From: an uncultured Dehalococcoidia bacterium
GTDB lineage: Bacteria > Chloroflexota > Dehalococcoidia > Lucifugimonadales > Lucifugimonadaceae
Length of the DNA stretch: 61,887 nt
Assembly: GCA_913048295.1 (NCBI GenBank)
Contig: CAJWWK010000007.1
Coordinates: 1-61,887 of the forward strand
Direction of reading: 5' to 3'
The notes under the pieces were generated by a model. The model was not told where the DNA came from, made no database searches, and saw only the letters and a list, made by a program, of their open reading frames with translations. The translations under genes and the position numbers were made by a program. Shown piece by piece: positions 17,225 through 25,874 of the stretch. Position 1 is the stretch's first letter, and each line of letters begins with the position of its first letter.

Positions 17225-19158
17225 GTGCTTGTGGCCGGAATACGGGTGATGTCATCGGCGTTGTCGGCGATATCGTCGAACGATGCGTAGTTGGTCTTCC
17301 ACAGCTGGGCGTACAGGCCGTCTGAGGCGACAAGTTCGACGTGGGTACCGGTCTCGGTAATTTCGCCATCCCTGACCACGATAATTCGGTCGGCGTTCCT
17401 GATCGTCGAGAGACGGTGGGCGATTACCAGGGCGGTGCGTCCGGCAAGTAGTTTTTTGAGGGCGTCCTGGATTATCCGCTCGGTATAGCTGTCGATATTC
17501 GCCGTTGCCTCGTCCAGCACGAGAATCTTCGGGTCGGCAACAAGTGCCCTGGCGAAACTGAGCAACTGCCGCTGGCCGACTGACAGGTTCGAGCCCCTCT
17601 GCTCGAGGGTCGTGTCGTAGCCGTTATCGAGTTGCATCACGAAATCGTGAGCTCCAATCACCTTGCAGGCGGTCACGACATCTTCTCTTGTGGCATCCAG
17701 CGTGTTGTAGCGGACATTTTCCAGTACCGGCTTGGAAAAGAGGAACGGCTCCTGCAGCACCATGCCCATCACATCGCCGATCGACTCCTGCATCACGTCC
17801 CGTATGTCGTAGCCATCAATGGTGATCGAACCCTCCTGGACATCGTAAAAACGGTGAGCCAGTGCGGTAATGGACGTCTTTCCCGACCCTGTGGGGCCGA
17901 CAAGCGCTATTGTCTGGCCCGGCTCAGCGACAAAACTGATGTTTCGCAGGATTGGTCGCTCAGGGTCGTAGCCGAACGTCACGTCCTTGAATTCGATGCG
18001 CCCGCTGGTATCGCCGATTGGCTGGGCGTCGGGCTTATCGGCGATCGCAAGGGGGATATCGAGGAGTTCGAATATCCTGTGGCCCGAGGCCACTGCCCGC
18101 TGTAAAAGGGCGTAGTGCATTGTCAGGGTACGAATCGGCTCAAAGAACCTCTGTACGTAGAGCAGGAACGCGACCATCGTACCCACCTCGATGTAACCGC
18201 TCAGCACCCGGCCGCCACCGATTATCAAGACAAGTGCGAGGGCTGTGCCGGTCATCAGTTCCACCGTCGGCATCAGGGCTCCGCCGAGCCGTGCAGCGCG
18301 GACTGCTGACCAGAAAAAAGTGTGAACCTTTCCTCCCATGATCCCGTGGTTTTCCTGCTGTCGGTTCAGGGCCTGAACGACTCGAATGCCACTGACGTTC
18401 TGATCGAGGTACACACCTACAACAGAGGCGTTCCTGCGCATTCTGAGAAAGGCACGGCGCGCAAACGGCTGCCACAGAACCCTGATCAAGAACAGCAGTG
18501 GGACGATGGAAAGCGTCACGATCGCAAGCTGGAAGTCCAGGATCATCAGGATCACCACAATGCCAACGAGGGTGAGGGCATCGCCAATTATCTCGATTGA
18601 CGATTCGAGCATTTCCTGAAGCGCACCGACGTCACCGAACATACGCGCCATTAGCGCTCCAATAGGCGTTTTGTCGGAGAACGAAAGGGCCAGTCGTTGG
18701 AGCTGCATGAACATATCGGCCCGTATGTCATACAGGACCCTGAGTGCCACCCGTGTAATCAGCACGTTCTGCAGGAAATTGGTGAACCAGTACATCGCGG
18801 CCACCCCGATAAGCGAGATGGCGATCACTTTCAGGAGACTTGAATCTCCCTGCCGAATTGCGTTGTCAATGCCGAATTTGACAAGAAGTGGAATGGAAAG
18901 ATTTGCAAGGGTGAAACCGATTACGGCCAGGGTGGCGACCAGCATCGCCCTCCGGTACGGCTTTGCGTAATAGAAAAACCGCTTGAAAACGGCACTGTCG
19001 AGCTGCGCGAACATCTCCTCGTCGGACTCGTGCAGTTTTGAGTGCTCTTCATCTGCGTTCGTAGGGGTTTTTTTCTTGTCGAGGCTCGTCGGCAGGTTGT
19101 TCGACCCCCATCCACCGCCGCTGCCGCCACCTCCACCTCCGCCAAACATTGAAGCCAT
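17221..19158 (-). CDS. ABC exporter, fused permease-ATPase (second subunit of a pair)
   Basis: A 645-residue type IV ABC exporter half. A Gly-rich N-terminal tail (residues 5-18) is followed by six membrane segments between about 70 and 350. The ATPase domain has Walker A GPTGSGKT, Q-loop, signature NLSVGQRQ, Walker B ILVLDEATANID and the His of VIAHRLST. Its ATG overlaps the stop of the upstream exporter gene by 1 nt (TAATG), so the two are translationally coupled and probably form a heterodimer. Such pairs export drugs, lipids or peptides; substrate unknown. The Gly/Ser-rich tail is unusual and might be an anchor or a low-complexity linker. Confidence 0.92.
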   Translation of the reverse strand: MASMFGGGGGGGSGGGWGSNNLPTSLDKKKTPTNADEEHSKLHESDEEMFAQLDSAVFKRFFYYAKPYRRAMLVATLAVIGFTLANLSIPLLVKFGIDNAIRQGDSSLLKVIAISLIGVAAMYWFTNFLQNVLITRVALRVLYDIRADMFMQLQRLALSFSDKTPIGALMARMFGDVGALQEMLESSIEIIGDALTLVGIVVILMILDFQLAIVTLSIVPLLFLIRVLWQPFARRAFLRMRRNASVVGVYLDQNVSGIRVVQALNRQQENHGIMGGKVHTFFWSAVRAARLGGALMPTVELMTGTALALVLIIGGGRVLSGYIEVGTMVAFLLYVQRFFEPIRTLTMHYALLQRAVASGHRIFELLDIPLAIADKPDAQPIGDTSGRIEFKDVTFGYDPERPILRNISFVAEPGQTIALVGPTGSGKTSITALAHRFYDVQEGSITIDGYDIRDVMQESIGDVMGMVLQEPFLFSKPVLENVRYNTLDATREDVVTACKVIGAHDFVMQLDNGYDTTLEQRGSNLSVGQRQLLSFARALVADPKILVLDEATANIDSYTERIIQDALKKLLAGRTALVIAHRLSTIRNADRIIVVRDGEITETGTHVELVASDGLYAQLWKTNYASFDDIADNADDITRIPATST

Positions 19159-20810
19159 TATTCACCGACCTCAACGCCACGACCGCCCTGGAGGTCCCAC
19201 AACAGCTTGTACTGTCCGCCCAGAGCCAACAGCTCTTCGTGCGTACCGCGCTCTACCACACTTCCGGTTTCCAGAACGATAATTTCGTCGGCGTGTATCA
19301 GGGAACTGAGTCGGTGAGCGATGATAATGGTCGTCTGAACGCCGGTGTGTTCTCTCAGGGCAGAACGAATTCGCGCATCGGTCCCGGCGTCGACCGACGA
19401 TGTCGAATCGTCGAGGACGAGGATTGGCGAATTTGTCAGCAATGTTCGTGCGATTGCTACTCGTTGCCGTTGTCCGCCAGAGAGGCCAACTCCGCGTTCA
19501 CCAAGTTCCGTGTCATAGCCCTCGGGGAGGCTGGCTATGAACTCGTGTATCTGGGCGATTTTCGCGGCGGTTTCGACCTTTTCATCCGACGCTCCGACGT
19601 CACCGTAGCGGATGTTGTTACGAATCGATCCATCGAACAGGAACGGGTCCTGCTCGACCAATCCGATGGCCTGGCGCACTGAATTCACTGTTGCGTCGCG
19701 GAGGTCAGTCCCGTCGATGGTCACCCTGCCAGACGTCGGGTCGTAAAAACGCGGGATCAGATTTGTGATCGAACTCTTGCCACTTCCGGGTGCCCCCACG
19801 ATGCCAATCGTGTGATCTTTGCGTGCCTCGAAGCTGACATTTCGAAGTGCGGGCGCGTCACCGTAGTTGAATGAGACATTTTCGAACCTCAGAACTCCGT
19901 CAGAAATGGCGAGTGGGTCTGCGACTGGGTTATCCGCGATATCCGATGGAATGTCCAGGATTTCAAAAATTCTTCCGCCGGCCGATGAGGCGCGTGCCGT
20001 GGAATTGACGACCATGATGAGCATCCTGACGGGGAACCGCAGCAGCGCAAGGTAGAAGAAGAACTGGGTCAGTTCACCGATCGAAATGTCACCATTGATC
20101 ACCTTCTCCCCGCCAGCCCAGAGAACCACAGCCCAGGCAACGAGGAATGCGAACGAGATCGATCCGCCCCCACGTGCGTGCTCTCTGGCCGCGCTCATTC
20201 TGAGTTCGACAACCTCTTTTGCGGTGACGTCGAACTTCGCCTCTTCGTACTTTTGGGCCGAGAACGCGCGGACCACGCGTATCCCCGCGAGGTTTTCCTG
20301 CATGGTCGTGGTCAGATCGCCCAGCGCGTCTTGAATTTTTAGCCATGTGACCCGAAGCTGAAGTCGCAGCCGGGCAGAGCGATAGGCCATAAATGGCACA
20401 AAGCTAAGACTCAGCACTGCCAGTTGCCAGTCGATCATCGCCATGAAGACGCCGGCGGCAACCAGCACCACCAGGATGCGCACGATCTGCACGAGGCCAG
20501 TCTGTACAAACATTCGCACGCCTTCGATATCGGAGAGACCGCGGGACATCAACTGTCCGGTGTGAACGCGATCGTGAAAGCTGAAACTCAGGAGTTGCAG
20601 CTTGTCGAAGTACAACATTCGCAACCGATTGGACACTCGCTGGCTGAGGGTTTCACCGAGGAACATCTGGGCAAACCCCGTTGTTCCACGCAGCAGTGCG
20701 ACGATCAAGACTGTTATGGCGGTCCCAAGTAGGAGTGACTCGATTTCTCCACGGTTGTGGGATCCGTCCTGGAAGAGCGTGAAGGCCTGGTCGACGCCTT
20801 CTCCGAGCAA
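19158..20810 (-). CDS. ABC exporter, fused permease-ATPase (first subunit; true start uncertain)
   Basis: At least 550 residues, partner of the downstream exporter. The ATPase domain has Walker A GAPGSGKS, signature GLSGGQRQR, Walker B ILVLDDSTSSVD and the His of IIAHRLSS. The first ATG/GTG/TTG codon of the open frame is the TTG at 20810, which falls inside what should be membrane helix 1. Upstream in the same frame, to about 20917, the sequence still reads as an exporter N terminus (VLWRITKLTFAYRW, then SLFIPKLL), and no stop occurs until about 21037. So the gene either begins at a rare codon (ATA or ATC), or an indel separates it from its ATG. See findings. Confidence 0.85.
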   Translation of the reverse strand: MLGEGVDQAFTLFQDGSHNRGEIESLLLGTAITVLIVALLRGTTGFAQMFLGETLSQRVSNRLRMLYFDKLQLLSFSFHDRVHTGQLMSRGLSDIEGVRMFVQTGLVQIVRILVVLVAAGVFMAMIDWQLAVLSLSFVPFMAYRSARLRLQLRVTWLKIQDALGDLTTTMQENLAGIRVVRAFSAQKYEEAKFDVTAKEVVELRMSAAREHARGGGSISFAFLVAWAVVLWAGGEKVINGDISIGELTQFFFYLALLRFPVRMLIMVVNSTARASSAGGRIFEILDIPSDIADNPVADPLAISDGVLRFENVSFNYGDAPALRNVSFEARKDHTIGIVGAPGSGKSSITNLIPRFYDPTSGRVTIDGTDLRDATVNSVRQAIGLVEQDPFLFDGSIRNNIRYGDVGASDEKVETAAKIAQIHEFIASLPEGYDTELGERGVGLSGGQRQRVAIARTLLTNSPILVLDDSTSSVDAGTDARIRSALREHTGVQTTIIIAHRLSSLIHADEIIVLETGSVVERGTHEELLALGGQYKLLWDLQGGRGVEVGE

Positions 20811-21253
20811 CTTGGGGATAAATAGCGACGTTACTGACGTTAAGCCAGCAAAAAACGAGGCGGATAAAAAATGCCAGCGGTAAGCAAAGGTAAGTTTGGT
20901 TATGCGCCAGAGAACATCTGACCCGGTTGGGCCTGAGTCTGTTAGTCGGGCACGAACACTTCGGCGTTCGCGTTCTGTTTGGGCGGGGGCTGGATTTGTC
21001 GCTGACGAACGCGTGGGGCTGACCTCATTGATTTAGTTACCAGCGCGAAATACCACGCAGCTTCAAGTCTGCTCATGATTCGTGCGGGAACGACGGGGAG
21101 TATACGCCTGAGGTGTTGCAGAGATGGGTTTTGCACGGATTCAAGTCGTAAACGGTGGGGAAATCGACGCGTACGACCGGGCCCGGACAAGGGATTAAGG
21201 CAGATTCTCCCTCGCCTGGGGAGAGTTAATTTCATATTGCGAGCAGCACACTG
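20811..21253 (-). other. Upstream region of the ABC exporter pair
   Basis: The first 107 bp (20811-20917) almost certainly encode the exporter N terminus in frame. The rest holds an open frame at 20942-21235, minus, that reads as basic low-complexity protein (RVRQRQIQPPPKQNANAE) and ends just before the exporter-like sequence starts. This frame could be the displaced 5' end of the exporter if a frameshift lies near 20940-21030. A small palindrome at 21206-21224 follows the selenoprotein gene. Confidence 0.45.
21206..21224. repeat. Palindrome after the selenoprotein gene
   Basis: TCTCCC and GGGAGA flank a 7-nt loop (6-bp stem), about 30 bp downstream of the stop at 21254 on the minus strand. 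It could be a weak terminator; no T-run follows. It is similar in type to the palindromes at 15329, 28651 and 31900. Confidence 0.35.
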
Positions 21254-22897
21254 CTAGGGCATGTATTGATCGATGCCTTCGGTTACAGGTGCCGGGCCCG
21301 ATGGGAAAACTGCGGTCTTTGCCCGGTCTGCGCCCACGACCATGATGTAGCAGTCGTCGGGTGAATCCAGTACGGGGATTGATATATCCAGCAACTGCTG
21401 CTCGGAAAGGTTTTCCAGCCACTTCCAGTGTTCGGTTACCCTGGCCTCGCCCTCGAGCGGCATGTATTGGATCATTTTTCCGAGGCTGCCGCGGGCGTGT
21501 TCGTGGATAAATTCCTTAGCAGCCTGTTTTGAAAACCCTTGCGACCCGACCGGTCGCGCTACGTCTGGCGGCATGAGAATCAACCGTTCGACGCCGCCCT
21601 TTTCACCCTGTAGGCTCCGCGTCCCGAAAATCGAACCGTATGCCAGATTTTTCAGGAGACCTTCGGCGGTGTGGTTACCCTGGTCCTGGATATCAAGCTC
21701 GCCATCTGTTACGAACACGCTTACCGTGCTTTCGTTCGCCTTGAAACCCTGATCGACGTGGAAAGGGTCCCACGGGCTTGCATCTTCGTTTTCGGCGATG
21801 CACTGGATGAACTTTCGAGAGGTCCCGATGGTGTCCATATCCATTTTGTTCGGATACCAGTGGCCAATATTTCGGAAACAAAGCGCGAATGCTCGTCCGA
21901 TGATTGTGTTGACCTGGTTATCACGGCCGGGTCCCAGTGCCGACCTGGCATTTAGTCCCAAATTTTTGGTGACGGGTCCGTTAACTATCAGTAATGGCGC
22001 CTGAGGGCTGGTGGACATCAGAAGTGATTTACCGCCCTGCCCTCCAATTTTCGACAGTGCCTTCACCGCTGCTATGACAACTGGCAGGTGTTCGGGTTTA
22101 GCGCCGGCCATCACGGCGTTCACCGCGATTTTCTCGACGGTTGCGATACCAAACCCCGGGGGCATGTCGCATACCGCATGATCTGGCGGCAGGTTCGTTC
22201 CGGTGAGCATCTCCGCAACAGCTTCTGGCGTGGCCGGGTGCAGGAACAGTCCGTCACCCAGATCGTCGTTTATGAACTCCTGGTTCATCTTTAATATAGC
22301 GTCGTACCTGTCGGAGCCTTCGTATCGGCTGTTGTTTTCGGTTTCGGCATCCGGGGTGCGGGCGTCAATCGAGGCCGTTAACGTCCCGATCAGTTCGTCG
22401 ATCGCGTCTTCGGTCTGGGTACGGCAGGTTTCCGGGTCAAGATTCCGATAGATGTGTGGGACAACTATCCACTGGAGATCGGGCATACCGAACGCCCGCG
22501 AACTTGCTACAGCATCGCTGTCAAAGCGGCCCGAGACGATGGCAACACCGGGCTTGCCCATCTTCTCGATCACAATCATGTCGTGGATCATCCACGACGC
22601 GCAGGTCCCTCAGTCGGCTGTGGCGCCAACAATGACGTCACACTCCTCTCCGGCCTGCTGGACGATAGCCGGGGGCGTCGGATAGTTGCCCCCGGTGTAG
22701 AAATTCACACTCACATTCTCGAAGCGTTCCTGCAGCATTTCGCCTGCCCGCTTCAGCGCTATATCGCCGCCATGCGTGCCGCTCCAGATCAGCCCCACGG
22801 TCTTATTGTCGAGCGTATCGGGCCTGTCGCTGGCGCTGAATGCCGATATCACCCCACGCTGCTGGGCAACCGGATTTTTTACTTCGAGCAGGTGCAT
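21254..22897 (-). CDS. UGSC-family selenoprotein (in-frame UGA at 22612-22610)
   Basis: Read through the TGA, this is a 547-residue protein with selenocysteine at residue 96 in the motif TAD-U-G-T-C-ASW. The standard code splits it into a 95-codon frame ending at 22610 and a separate frame starting at 22591. The two halves join without a gap, and the downstream half has no ribosome site of its own. The U-G-x-C motif matches the UGSC (seleno)protein family and also resembles the U-G-T-C of the glycine/sarcosine reductase component GrdB. A perfect hairpin 11 nt after the TGA is a candidate SECIS. I chose the ATG at 22897 (AGGGA 10 nt upstream); a TTG at 22930 is possible. The C-terminal 450 residues carry no motif I can name. 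The reaction is unknown; a thiol/selenol redox role is inferred. Confidence 0.82.
22580..22598 (-). promoter_or_regulatory. Candidate bacterial SECIS hairpin for the UGSC selenoprotein
   Basis: GTCGTGGA (22598-22591) pairs perfectly with TCCACGAC (22587-22580) around TGA; in RNA a 6-7 bp stem with loop AUGAU or GAUGAUC is more likely. The stem starts 11 nt after the UGA, and the apical loop starts 17-18 nt after it. Bacterial SECIS elements lie inside the coding region just downstream of the UGA, with a small apical loop at about this distance and an early G in the loop. The position fits; SelB binding is inferred. Confidence 0.7.
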
Positions 22898-23075
22898 TTC
22901 TAGTTCGTCCCTGTCGTAGGCACTGGCCAAAATATGGTTCGCAGGCCGTGATTACCGAGTGACGGCAGCATAGCACCGAATGGCGTACGTGTTTGAGCAG
23001 GCATAAACTCGCGGCGACCTTCTTAATGTGGGACTGGTTATTCAGACCGGCAGCCCACGGGACTGGGAGACTGCA

Positions 23076-23471
23076 ATGAAATTTCTCGGCGTCGACCACA
23101 TCGACATCATCGTGAGTGACCTCGGTGCATCGATAGAGTTTTACCGCAAGTTCGGCATGCACCCGGAAGGCACTGTTGACGACGGTGAAACGGTGTTTCT
23201 CTGGAACGGCGACCGCGACCGCCCGGTAAGAATCGAGCTTCACAAGCAGCAGGAAGGCCAGGGACTGGGTATCGATCACCTGTCGTTCCTCGTTGAAGAC
23301 CCACCCGATGCCCAGAAGGAGATCGAGTTTATCGGTGGCGTGGATTTTCTGTTCGAGCCGTTCGAGAACCAGCAGTCGGGTCGCACCATCTCCAACTGTT
23401 ACGACCCCGACGGCGTACAGATCCAGATGTCCCGGCAAACCAGTCCGGGAACCTACAAGAACTGGGGATAG
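23076..23471 (+). CDS. VOC (glyoxalase/bleomycin resistance/dioxygenase) family protein
   Basis: A 131-residue protein with two beta-alpha-beta-beta-beta modules. The first begins FLGVDHIDIIVSDL with metal-ligand His7; the second has GLGIDHLSFLVED with another His and ends CYDPDGVQIQM. The usual final Glu ligand appears as Gln, so metal binding may be altered. I chose the ATG at 23076 because GGGAG lies about 7 nt upstream. It stands 6 bp before the ceramidase-like gene, so they are probably co-transcribed. It could be a lyase, isomerase or dioxygenase; the substrate cannot be read. It is divergent from the selenoprotein gene. Confidence 0.85.
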   Translation: MKFLGVDHIDIIVSDLGASIEFYRKFGMHPEGTVDDGETVFLWNGDRDRPVRIELHKQQEGQGLGIDHLSFLVEDPPDAQKEIEFIGGVDFLFEPFENQQSGRTISNCYDPDGVQIQMSRQTSPGTYKNWG

Positions 23472-23477
23472 ATTCGT

Positions 23478-24860
23478 TTGCCAGAATTTTTGCCAGATGA
23501 ATCGTCGGGCCGGACTTTCGCCGGAGCGGCTAAGGCCGTCATCACCCCACCTGTCGGCTATCCGATGGGTAACTGGGGCCTGAGGCAGGGTGTGGCGCGC
23601 GGCGTACACCGCGACATCCACGTGCGCGCCGTCGTCTTTCGCCGGGGCGAGATGGACCTCACGATCATCTCCCTGGAGATCGCCGGGCTGACTGTCGAAA
23701 CGGTCGGTGCGATCAAGGCCAAGATCTTCCAGGTGGCCGCAATCCCCTCCGCGAACGTGCTGTTAAATTTCACGCACAATCACACCTCTCCCGATACGAT
23801 CACCTCACTTCCAGCAGAATGGACCACCTGGACCGCGTGGCTGGCCGACCAGGTTGCGGGTTGTGTCTTTAACGCGCTGAATCAGGCGGTCCCGGCAAAA
23901 GTTGGTGCAGGCTCGGGGTCGCTCGACGACTGGACCGTCAACCGACAGTATCCCGATAGACCTATCGACACCGAAGTCGGTGTGATGGCGGTCGATGACG
24001 ATGCAGGACGGCCGCTTGTGCGGCTGGTCAACTTTGCCTGCCACGGCGTTGCCGATGGCGGTCAGTACCTCGAATGGTCTGGTGATTTTGCTGGCGAGAT
24101 GTCGGCATTTATCGAATCTATGCTGCCCGGATCGGTTGCGATATATATCCAGGGCGCTGCCGGTGATATCCACCCATTTGACTGGTGGTTCGGAAACACG
24201 GCTTCGGAGCACCTGCATTCGCACGAAGACACTGCATTGTTTGGCCGGGCGCTGGCGATCGCCGCTCTCAGTGTCGCTAAAAACATTACGGCGAAGTCAG
24301 ATGTGCGATTGAATGTCGCAAGCGCACCCGTACAACTCCCGCGTCACAGGGTGAACTGGTCGTTGAGCGACGCCCTGGCGAATCGCGAACGGCTGCGCAA
24401 ATCGCTCGGCACTTACACCGGCGAAACGTGGCTCGACGGTACGACCACTGCAAACGCGGCCGAGTACCACCCGGAACTCTACGGGGCTGGCAACAACGAG
24501 GTGAACCTTGCACGCAACGAGGATCAGCCCGCTGTAGTTGTTGAAGTCAGGGGATTTCGTATTGGCGACACTTTGATTTCGGCACACGCGGGCGAACTTT
24601 TCAACGAACTGGGGGCTGAAATCAAGGCGGCGTTACCGAACGATCGACCCTGGGTAGCCAGTTATTGCGATGATTACATCGGCTACATATCGACCCGTCA
24701 ACCGCATGAAGAGATTGCCGATGTCCCGGTGACCGAGATTGTGAGAATGAAGAAATATCGCCGTTATTACGGAACTACAACGAGTCCGTACGGGCCTGAG
24801 GCCGGTGAGGCGCTGGTCGCGGTTGCTGTTGACGTGTTGAAATCGCTCGAGACCGATTAG
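23478..24860 (+). CDS. Neutral/alkaline non-lysosomal ceramidase-like protein
   Basis: A 460-residue protein with the neutral ceramidase N-terminal fold. The start region (AGAAKAVITPPVGYPMG) is typical. Zn-ligand motif THNHTSPD carries the H-x-H site; NFACHGV gives the second His, and IQGAAGDIHP and CDDYIGYI follow. The Ig-like C-terminal domain of full ceramidases (650-700 residues) is missing, as in many bacterial homologues annotated with only this domain. No signal peptide is visible. The TTG start at 23478 lies 6 nt after the VOC stop, so coupled translation is likely. The substrate may be an N-acyl lipid or another amide; inference only. Confidence 0.85.
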   Translation: MPEFLPDESSGRTFAGAAKAVITPPVGYPMGNWGLRQGVARGVHRDIHVRAVVFRRGEMDLTIISLEIAGLTVETVGAIKAKIFQVAAIPSANVLLNFTHNHTSPDTITSLPAEWTTWTAWLADQVAGCVFNALNQAVPAKVGAGSGSLDDWTVNRQYPDRPIDTEVGVMAVDDDAGRPLVRLVNFACHGVADGGQYLEWSGDFAGEMSAFIESMLPGSVAIYIQGAAGDIHPFDWWFGNTASEHLHSHEDTALFGRALAIAALSVAKNITAKSDVRLNVASAPVQLPRHRVNWSLSDALANRERLRKSLGTYTGETWLDGTTTANAAEYHPELYGAGNNEVNLARNEDQPAVVVEVRGFRIGDTLISAHAGELFNELGAEIKAALPNDRPWVASYCDDYIGYISTRQPHEEIADVPVTEIVRMKKYRRYYGTTTSPYGPEAGEALVAVAVDVLKSLETD

Positions 24861-24890
24861 GAAAACCGTAAACCATCAGACCGAGATCCT

Positions 24891-25853
24891 ATGAAAGTTT
24901 TACTACTCGCCGATTTTGGTGCTCCCTACTATCCGAGTTTGCGGGACGAACATCCCGGCCACGAACTGATCGAGGCGTACGCACATGAGTCAATTCGGAA
25001 TGAAGTCGCCTCGGCCGAGGTCGTGTTTGGCTACCTGACCGCCGAGCAATTCCATGCTGCGAAGAAGCTGAAATGGATCCACACGCTCGATGCCGGGATG
25101 GAGGGGCTTTTCAGGGCCATCCCCAGTATCGTCGATACCGATGTCACAGTCACAAATTCGCGCGGTGCCGGGGCTCCGATGATTGGCGAGCACGGGGTGG
25201 CTCTCATGCTTGCCCTTGCCCGGCAGCTGCCCCGGTTCTGGGCCGACAAGGAGGCGCATCGCTGGGATCAGGATGGTGCGCTGGGGGTCGTCGAGTACCT
25301 GGGTGACAAGACCTGCGGGATAGTTGGATTTGGGAAGTCCGGGCGAGAAATCGGCTGGCGTGCGAAGGCCCTGGGGATGAACGTGATCGCGGTGGATGAA
25401 CAGCCTGTCGACGGCGATCCGATCGTTGATGAGGTCTGGGGCCGGTCACGACTCAACAATCTGTTGGCTGAAGCCGACTACGTAGTGATAACCGCGCCCT
25501 ACACGGCAGGTAACGAAAATATGATCGGTGCCAGTGAACTGGCGATGATGAAACCGACCGCCAGGATCGTGGTTACTTCACGCGGTCGCCTGGTCGATCA
25601 CAATGCCCTTCTGGCTGCGCTGAAGTCAGGTGTGATAGCGGGCGCCGGGCTCGACACTACTATCAGGGAACCGCTGCCGGCCGACAACGAGCTGTGGGAC
25701 CTGCCAAACGTGATTATCACGCCCCACATCGCTGGCAACTCAGAGCGGGAGATGCTCGACAGACGAACGGTGGGCCTGTTTACCGATAATTTGCAGCGTT
25801 ACGTTTCCGGGCAACCGCTGATCAACGTGGTCGATAAGCATCGCCAGTACTAG
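24891..25853 (+). CDS. D-2-hydroxyacid dehydrogenase (NAD-dependent)
   Basis: A 320-residue dehydrogenase of the D-isomer-specific family. The NAD-binding domain carries GFGKSG (146-151). The catalytic triad is Arg231 (TSRGRLVD), Glu260 (TIREPLP) and His279 (TPHIAGNS). The N-terminal catalytic domain is short and typical of glyoxylate/hydroxypyruvate-type enzymes. It interconverts a 2-oxoacid and a D-2-hydroxyacid in the cytoplasm. It is 30 bp downstream of the ceramidase-like gene on the same strand, suggesting one transcript with VOC and ceramidase. Its ATG has only a weak ribosome site. Confidence 0.92.
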   Translation: MKVLLLADFGAPYYPSLRDEHPGHELIEAYAHESIRNEVASAEVVFGYLTAEQFHAAKKLKWIHTLDAGMEGLFRAIPSIVDTDVTVTNSRGAGAPMIGEHGVALMLALARQLPRFWADKEAHRWDQDGALGVVEYLGDKTCGIVGFGKSGREIGWRAKALGMNVIAVDEQPVDGDPIVDEVWGRSRLNNLLAEADYVVITAPYTAGNENMIGASELAMMKPTARIVVTSRGRLVDHNALLAALKSGVIAGAGLDTTIREPLPADNELWDLPNVIITPHIAGNSEREMLDRRTVGLFTDNLQRYVSGQPLINVVDKHRQY

Positions 25854-25874
25854 GTGAGTGCGCAGGCCGCCGGG

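Noticed and set aside
22610-22612. UGA as true stop with a separate downstream gene starting at 22591
   Set aside because: The downstream half has no ribosome site, its first residues continue the U-G-T-C motif, and a hairpin follows at SECIS distance.
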